Below, piece by piece: positions 58,601 to 64,000 of a DNA stretch of 64,000 nucleotides (position 1 is the stretch's first letter; every line of letters starts with the position of its first letter). The translations under genes and the position numbers were made by a program. The notes under the pieces are model-generated. The model was not told the origin of the DNA. It ran no database searches and saw only the letters and a list, made by a program, of their open reading frames with translations. The DNA is taken from NCBI GenBank assembly GCA_014549065.1, contig JACDOX010000152.1:124001-188000 (forward strand), in the 5' to 3' direction. The DNA comes from Cardinalis cardinalis. Its lineage: Eukaryota; Chordata; Aves; Passeriformes; Cardinalidae.

Positions 58601-61600
58601 CTTGCCCATATCTGACCAGCTCCTAGGGATCCATCACACACCCTCCCAAATGCACCAGCATGGAAGTGGTACCTGAGAGACCCTAAAATAGACAGCTCCC
58701 CCAGGCTGCAAGAGAGCCACATCCTTGCATAGATTCCCAGCTCCAGTTGCTCTGTAGCTCCTGCTGGAAAGAGGTGATCCTCTCCTCCTGCAGCACCAAA
58801 GTGCTAAGCAGGGGTTGGATATAAATGTGTGTTGCAGGAAGGCTCAGATACAGAAGAGAATTGGGCTGTACCTGTACTTAGGTGGATGTTGAGGGGACAT
58901 TTTTAGCTATAAAAGGAGCAAAGAGGAGTAAAACAGAAGAGGGACAAGAGGTGACCAGGAACAGAGGGAAGGAAGGTGATGAGATAAATACCACTAGCTT
59001 ACTAACCCTAATAACACAGTCAAGACCACTGTGACAGAGACACTTGCTGCCTCTTGCTGGTGACCACACAATCAAGCATAGCCCGAGAATGCACTACAGA
59101 GGATGGAGTTTGTCACCCCTTGTTTTGTGTGATGTGACAACAGACAAAATGCAAATGCATAGCACTTCTCCCAAGGTTTAGAGTGCAGTAGATGCTCCTC
59201 GCTGGTCAGACTCCTCCTGAAGTCGATGAAATAAACCCTGAATGGGATCAGAGGCATTGAACAGAGTTCTAGGGGTACAAGGAAAATTTTCACTTGTTCA
59301 GCAGTGCATTTTTAGTTAAAGTTCTTGATGCTTCAATTACTCCCTGTTGGAACCAGCTGTGTCCCAAGGAACACAGTAAAGACAGAAGTTTGGGTTTTCC
59401 TCAAGGATGCTGCTCCATTTTGAAGGACAAAGCATAGAAAACTGCACAAGAGGGAGGAGACACAGAAACATTCCTCTTCAAGATTTGCTTAACTTCCCTG
59501 CACATACAGAGAAGTTATCAAAGAGTAGGAAGTGTAAACACAGTAACACCAGAAATAAAATTTCTTGCAAACCAAATTCCGCTGTAAATCAATGTGAAGG
59601 AGCAAACACACAAGACCAAATCCAAACCCATGTCATTGCCTCATATAGACAGTTAAGCATCACCTTACACTGATGGTCCATCTGATTTTCAAGATTTGCA
59701 AGCACAGGAGGACAACTGCCAACTTCAAGAGAGGTGTTCATGTGCGCCACAGGCAGGATGAAGCTTTAAAACCATTGGTAGTTACACTTTTACTGCCAGA
59801 AGCAACATTTTAATCTAAGTATTGGCTCCTGACAAAGGCTGCATTCTGAAGCACTCCAACATCTTTGCTTCATCTGAGTAATTGCAAATGCCTGTCTTTA
59901 ATCTATTTTCAAGAATTGTTTGGTTTGATTTTTTCTTTTTAAGTACAAAAGAAAATGTTTCTGTGTGTACATTCATGGCAACAGAGCTACACAGAGACAT
60001 AAGCTAGTGGAAGGTCCATATGTTTAGAGAATATCATTCGTAATGAGAACTGCTGCAATTTGGAAAATGTAATGGGACAGATACGCAGCAGCTGTGGGTT
60101 ACTCAAGAAGCAGCTAATTTAGCAAGCTGAATTCAAGGATATTTCCCAGATCTCTCAAACAATGAATAGCAGCGTTGTTTAAGATTACCATTATGCCTTA
60201 CATCCTCCTTTGACTGGAAGCAGGGGGAGGAAGCCCCTATCTGTGCTTCTGGGGCAGAAGTACATGATTAGTGCCTAGCTATCATACAAAGTCCCAGGGG
60301 AGCAAGGGGGTCTGGACTTGAAGGAAGGAAGGAAATTGTGTAGGATAAACAAAAAAGAGCCTCAGGAAAGCAGTTGAGATGGGCAAGGCTTGGTGAAAAA
60401 TAGAAAAGATAAATTAAAAGGGAAATATTGAAGGGATTGACTTGAGTTCTAACTAATATCAACCTTTAAACACACTGAGTTCAGAAACAGCATTAGAAAT
60501 TTAGCAGGTTTGTGTTTTTATATATTTAGGTTTGCTCTAAGGCAAGGTATTACTTATTTCAAATATACAAATGGAAGTTTTAAGTTTTGATTGCCCTTAG
60601 ATTTCACTTTCCCAGGGATTTTACCTACCCTTCCCCCTATAAAAAAGGAAGATTCAGACAACTTGGATGGGGTCACAGCTCCATTTCTCTGTTCACTGGG
60701 AAGATGGGGCTGGTAGGATCTGTTCTCCTAAGGTGGCCAGTTTGCCACCAGCCCAGGTACCCTGCAGCCACCCCAGAGAGTCACAAACAGACCCACAGTG
60801 CAGCCCACTAGACTCAGCTGCCCTCAGTTCCCACCACAGCTGTAGCCAAGTGCCTCATACTGAAGAGGGGATGCACCAGTGGACCCACTCCAGGTTCTGC
60901 TTATTCACATTTTAAAACGGGTTATAAACACTGCTTAAAAAAAAAAAAAAGAAAAAATCACAAATGGCTCCCTATGAAGCCAAATGGAAATTCTGGCTCC
61001 CTACAAGATCTTCATTTTTGTGAGGAAGGTCTCTGCAGTGACAGTGTCAATGGTAGTTTGCAGCCACCCTTCTTCAGCTGGGAGACAGCGAGGGAGGATA
61101 GGGACTCGCTAATCTGGAATAATTTGTGGGAGGATTTACACATATAAATAGAAGTGACCAGGTCTTCCCCAAAGTGAGAGATTACCTAAGTGAATAGACT
61201 TTCTAAAGGATTTTCAGATACAGTAACTTGGTACTAGTAAACTGCAAAGGACATTGTTGAATTAAGATATATTACATTTATCTCTTTCCTGGATCTGATA
61301 TTAGAATTTTCTCTTGGTGTACTATTGAGATAACCAAAACCTCTGCCTCTCTATAAAAGAAAAATGTTTGATTTCCAAACAAATGGGATGAGCTTACACA
61401 ACAGAAGTACAAGGAAAATCCACTTCTCCTGGCCAAGCTCATCTCTCTGCTCCACTGGTGGAAAACAGGAGTAAATGCCCAAAGCTCCAAAACTTGATAT
61501 GAACTCTTGGGGGTAGAGCAGAGGCAGAGGCTCATGCTTAACTAATGGAGTCATTCCCACAAGCCCAGCTTTAGAAATTCATTATAGCAACAGGCTCAAG

Positions 61601-64000
61601 CCAAACCTTTTGCTTAGTTACACAGAGAAGGGATTGCTCCTGGTGAACTGAATGTTAAAACCACTGAGTGGCTTATGTAATGTAGCATTGGGCCTCCAAA
61701 GTGTTTTACGGTAGAGGAGCACATATGGAGTCAGAAAAAGGCTATCTTGGGCTAAGGACTTTGCAGGAGCTACATGTACAAGTCAGGGTGTAATTCTACT
61801 TCTAGAACCACAGCTGAAGTGAGATAACACAGCTAAAAGTTTGGGAACTACCTGAAATAAATACATTATTAAGTAGACGTCTTTTTCTTCTTAGAAGTTT
61901 CTGAGCAGACCCTTTATACTTAGTGATACACCAGCACCACTGCTCTCATATCAGAATGCAATTCCCAGAGCAGTTCATTCCTCTGCACAACGACAAAAGC
62001 CCAGCCTATCAGCAAGAGGAGCTGGAGTTTATTCAGGAGTCCATAGGAAACAGCTGTTGCTTTCAACCCAGCCTCTCCTTTATCTCCTTTATTGTTTATT
62101 CATGTCTCAGCTCTCACACATACTAGCCACTGTGAGCAGGTCAGGACTCTGCACTCCAAAAAGCTCCTCAGAAGAAGAGCTGATGGAACTCAGCCCAGTA
62201 TCAGTAGGACAGAGGAGCTAAGTTCTATATTATTTAATTCCCAGGTGGCAACAGAGGTAAATTCCTGACTTCATTAGTTAATAGAGCAGACAACAGCCAG
62301 GCCTTTGCCCTGGATTTCTGCAGAGAGGGCAAACGTTCAGTGAGTAGCATGAAAGAAACCAAATGCAACAAGCCAAAAATGGACAGTGCCTTTGGATATT
62401 TCTCCCATTCTCTCCGAGTTTGTTGACAATTCCTTTGTACTGCAAAGGATGTTTACTCCCCCTTTCTTCCATAATGATGTAGTGAGTAGGACTGTGCTTA
62501 CAAACCTGCAAATGTTTACCTGTAAAGACTGTGGTGTAATGGCATGCAAGAGTGGTCTAGAGCCCAAATAGACCAGCGTTATTTTCTATAGAGAAGCTGG
62601 GAGTGGTGACCCCAATACATTTGCTGAAAATTTTCTACCAGGCAGGGGAAAGATGGCAGTAATGAGCCCACTGTGAAGAACAGGAAAATAGAAGGCAAGG
62701 CTCCCACGTCCTCCTTCTAACTGCCTTCATCTGTCTCTGTTTCCCAGTCAAGACGTGGGTGTAATTGTTCAGGCATAGCACGAAGCTTTAAAGACTCACA
62801 GTGGATATGGCATAGCGGGAGGACAGCATGATGTCAGCAAGAAGTGAGTTATTCTCCTCAGCAGTGAAAGAATTAGTGAGTTAGAAATCCAGGGATGTCA
62901 GGACTTCAGTTCAAACTGGAAAGAACATTTCAGCTCACCAGATTGGCAAGAGACAGAGGGATGATCCTATGTCTCCCCTTGTAGAAAAGCTTTCCTGAGT
63001 CACAAACCATCCAGAGCTGTATGTATCATTCACACCCTTGAAAGCTCTGCAAAACCCAAAAGAGTGTTCCTATGGGGAGAGAAAAGAGAGTTTGCCATTT
63101 GGAAGAGGAGAAGAGAGGTGAATGCCTGCTCATGGGCAGACCCCTTTCCATTTAACAGCAGATGACAGTGTCACTTATTTTCACAGCTATTTAACATAAG
63201 GAAGCATCATTAATAGAGAACAGCAGATAAGGCATAAATTATACAGTTAACTCAAGAATATGGCCCCTACTCGACTTTAAAAGGCAGGCCAGATGTCTTC
63301 AGATACTGTCGGCTGTGAGTCGGTGTCGCAAAACCCTTTCAAGCTCAGCTAACTCAAGGCACAATGTGCACTTGATTTGCTTGGCTGAACGGGGAACTTC
63401 CCGAGCTGTGAGCAGGATCTACGCGCAGCTGAAAATACGGTGGGAATGAGTCAGTTCCTTGGAGCTTGCGTGGGAGGCAAAGACAGAACTGTGGGTGGCT
63501 TCAAAGCGTTAAACAGCCTTTTAAATTCAGGCCCAGTTTCTCAGAGGAATAAGGAAACAGAGATATTCACCCAGTCTGGGTTTAGTTCCATGTCTTGGGT
63601 CAGCCTTGAGAAAATTGCTCTCTGATAGTAACAGCCACTTCCCAGGCATGCAGATCCACTTGCTCCCAAGCCAGTTCAGCTTCAGATGTAATTCTGTGGA
63701 GTTTAAGCACAACCCACTTAGTTCCTTACCCATAGCAAAGCAACAGCAGCTGACCATTCTCTCTTAACATCTGCAAACTGTCTCCAAGGCAAGGCAGAGC
63801 CCTACCAGCTCCAGGTCAGGTGTTTATGTGTGCACATCTGCTCCCTGCATTTCACCCCTTTCGCTTGAGCTGCCTGGGATAACTCTTCCAACACAGGCAT
63901 TTCAGGTACCCAGTCCCTGTGATGACAGAGAGCTACTCCAATCTTTCCAGTTCTGTATTGGCAGGGAGTGTCCCCATCCTGCAGTCCATCATTCCACCTC
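52661..64000. other. Intergenic sequence downstream of ACTR2
   Basis: No coding exon, RNA gene or clear transposon was recognised in this 11 kb. It holds simple sequence such as GTTT repeats at about 53758-53777, a T-rich stretch to 53838, GGAA repeats near 60325 and an A-run near 60937. In mammals the next gene is SPRED2, transcribed toward ACTR2. Its hallmark cysteine-rich C-terminal exon is not in the window, though part of its 3' UTR could be at the right end. The stretch 63170-63290 contains clustered MEF2-like and GATA-like words and may be a regulatory element, which is only a guess. Confidence 0.4.

Noticed and set aside
63170..63290. Possible conserved enhancer with MEF2-like and GATA-like words
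   Set aside because: Only short words match; without a cross-species alignment there is no basis for a call.
57000..64000. Search for the SPRED2 last exon on the minus strand
   Set aside because: No cysteine-rich Sprouty-type domain was found in any minus-strand frame; SPRED2 coding sequence is not in the window.
1..64000. tRNA, rRNA, snRNA and CRISPR arrays
   Set aside because: No cloverleaf-type sequence with A and B boxes, no rRNA segment and no regularly spaced direct repeats were seen by eye.

Overview
The window is vertebrate nuclear DNA, almost certainly from a bird. It carries one fully recognisable gene, the actin-related protein ACTR2 (Arp2), with nine constitutive coding exons on the plus strand and GT/AG introns. 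The gene is compact, with about 20 kb from start codon to stop codon. CR1-type LINE fragments, the dominant avian retrotransposon, and old MIR-like relics are scattered around it. Single N calls and one 932-base N gap show a draft assembly.

Layout. Bases 1-2600 hold nothing I can assign. A GC-rich CpG island lies at about 2610-4170 and is broken by the gap at 2845-3776. In mammals RAB1A lies next to ACTR2 and is transcribed away from it, so this island is a plausible RAB1A promoter, but no RAB1A exon is visible. From 4.2 to 29.5 kb is mostly unassigned DNA. It contains CR1 fragments (about 8.7 and 24.5 kb), MIR-like relics (about 25.2 and 28.1 kb), small tandem repeats, and an unexplained cluster of overlapping long open frames at 8974-10493. 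It also holds several exon-like segments with good splice sites that I cannot name. The two best, on the minus strand at 20420-20571 and 12185-12320, join in phase.

The ACTR2 CpG-island promoter is at about 29505-30260. The coding exons are 29906-29953, 35526-35636, 40405-40620, 44136-44208, 46080-46216, 47005-47154, 47848-47993, 48391-48523 and 49657-49827. Together they encode a complete 394-residue Arp2 with no frameshift or premature stop. A 15-base optional exon at 38367-38381 (Asn-Asn-Lys-Met-Met) has perfect splice sites and would give the 399-residue isoform, with its insert beside the D-loop. The 3' UTR is long and AT-rich, with several alternative poly(A) signals between 50.0 and 52.66 kb.

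From 52.7 kb to the end I see no coding exon. In mammals SPRED2 is the next gene, but its cysteine-rich last exon is not here. The strongest observations beyond the gene are the ACTR2 microexon, a pair of CTCF-like motifs in a small GC-rich patch of intron 8, and the unidentified exon-like segments upstream. All identities are read by eye and from memory of the families; no database search was run.
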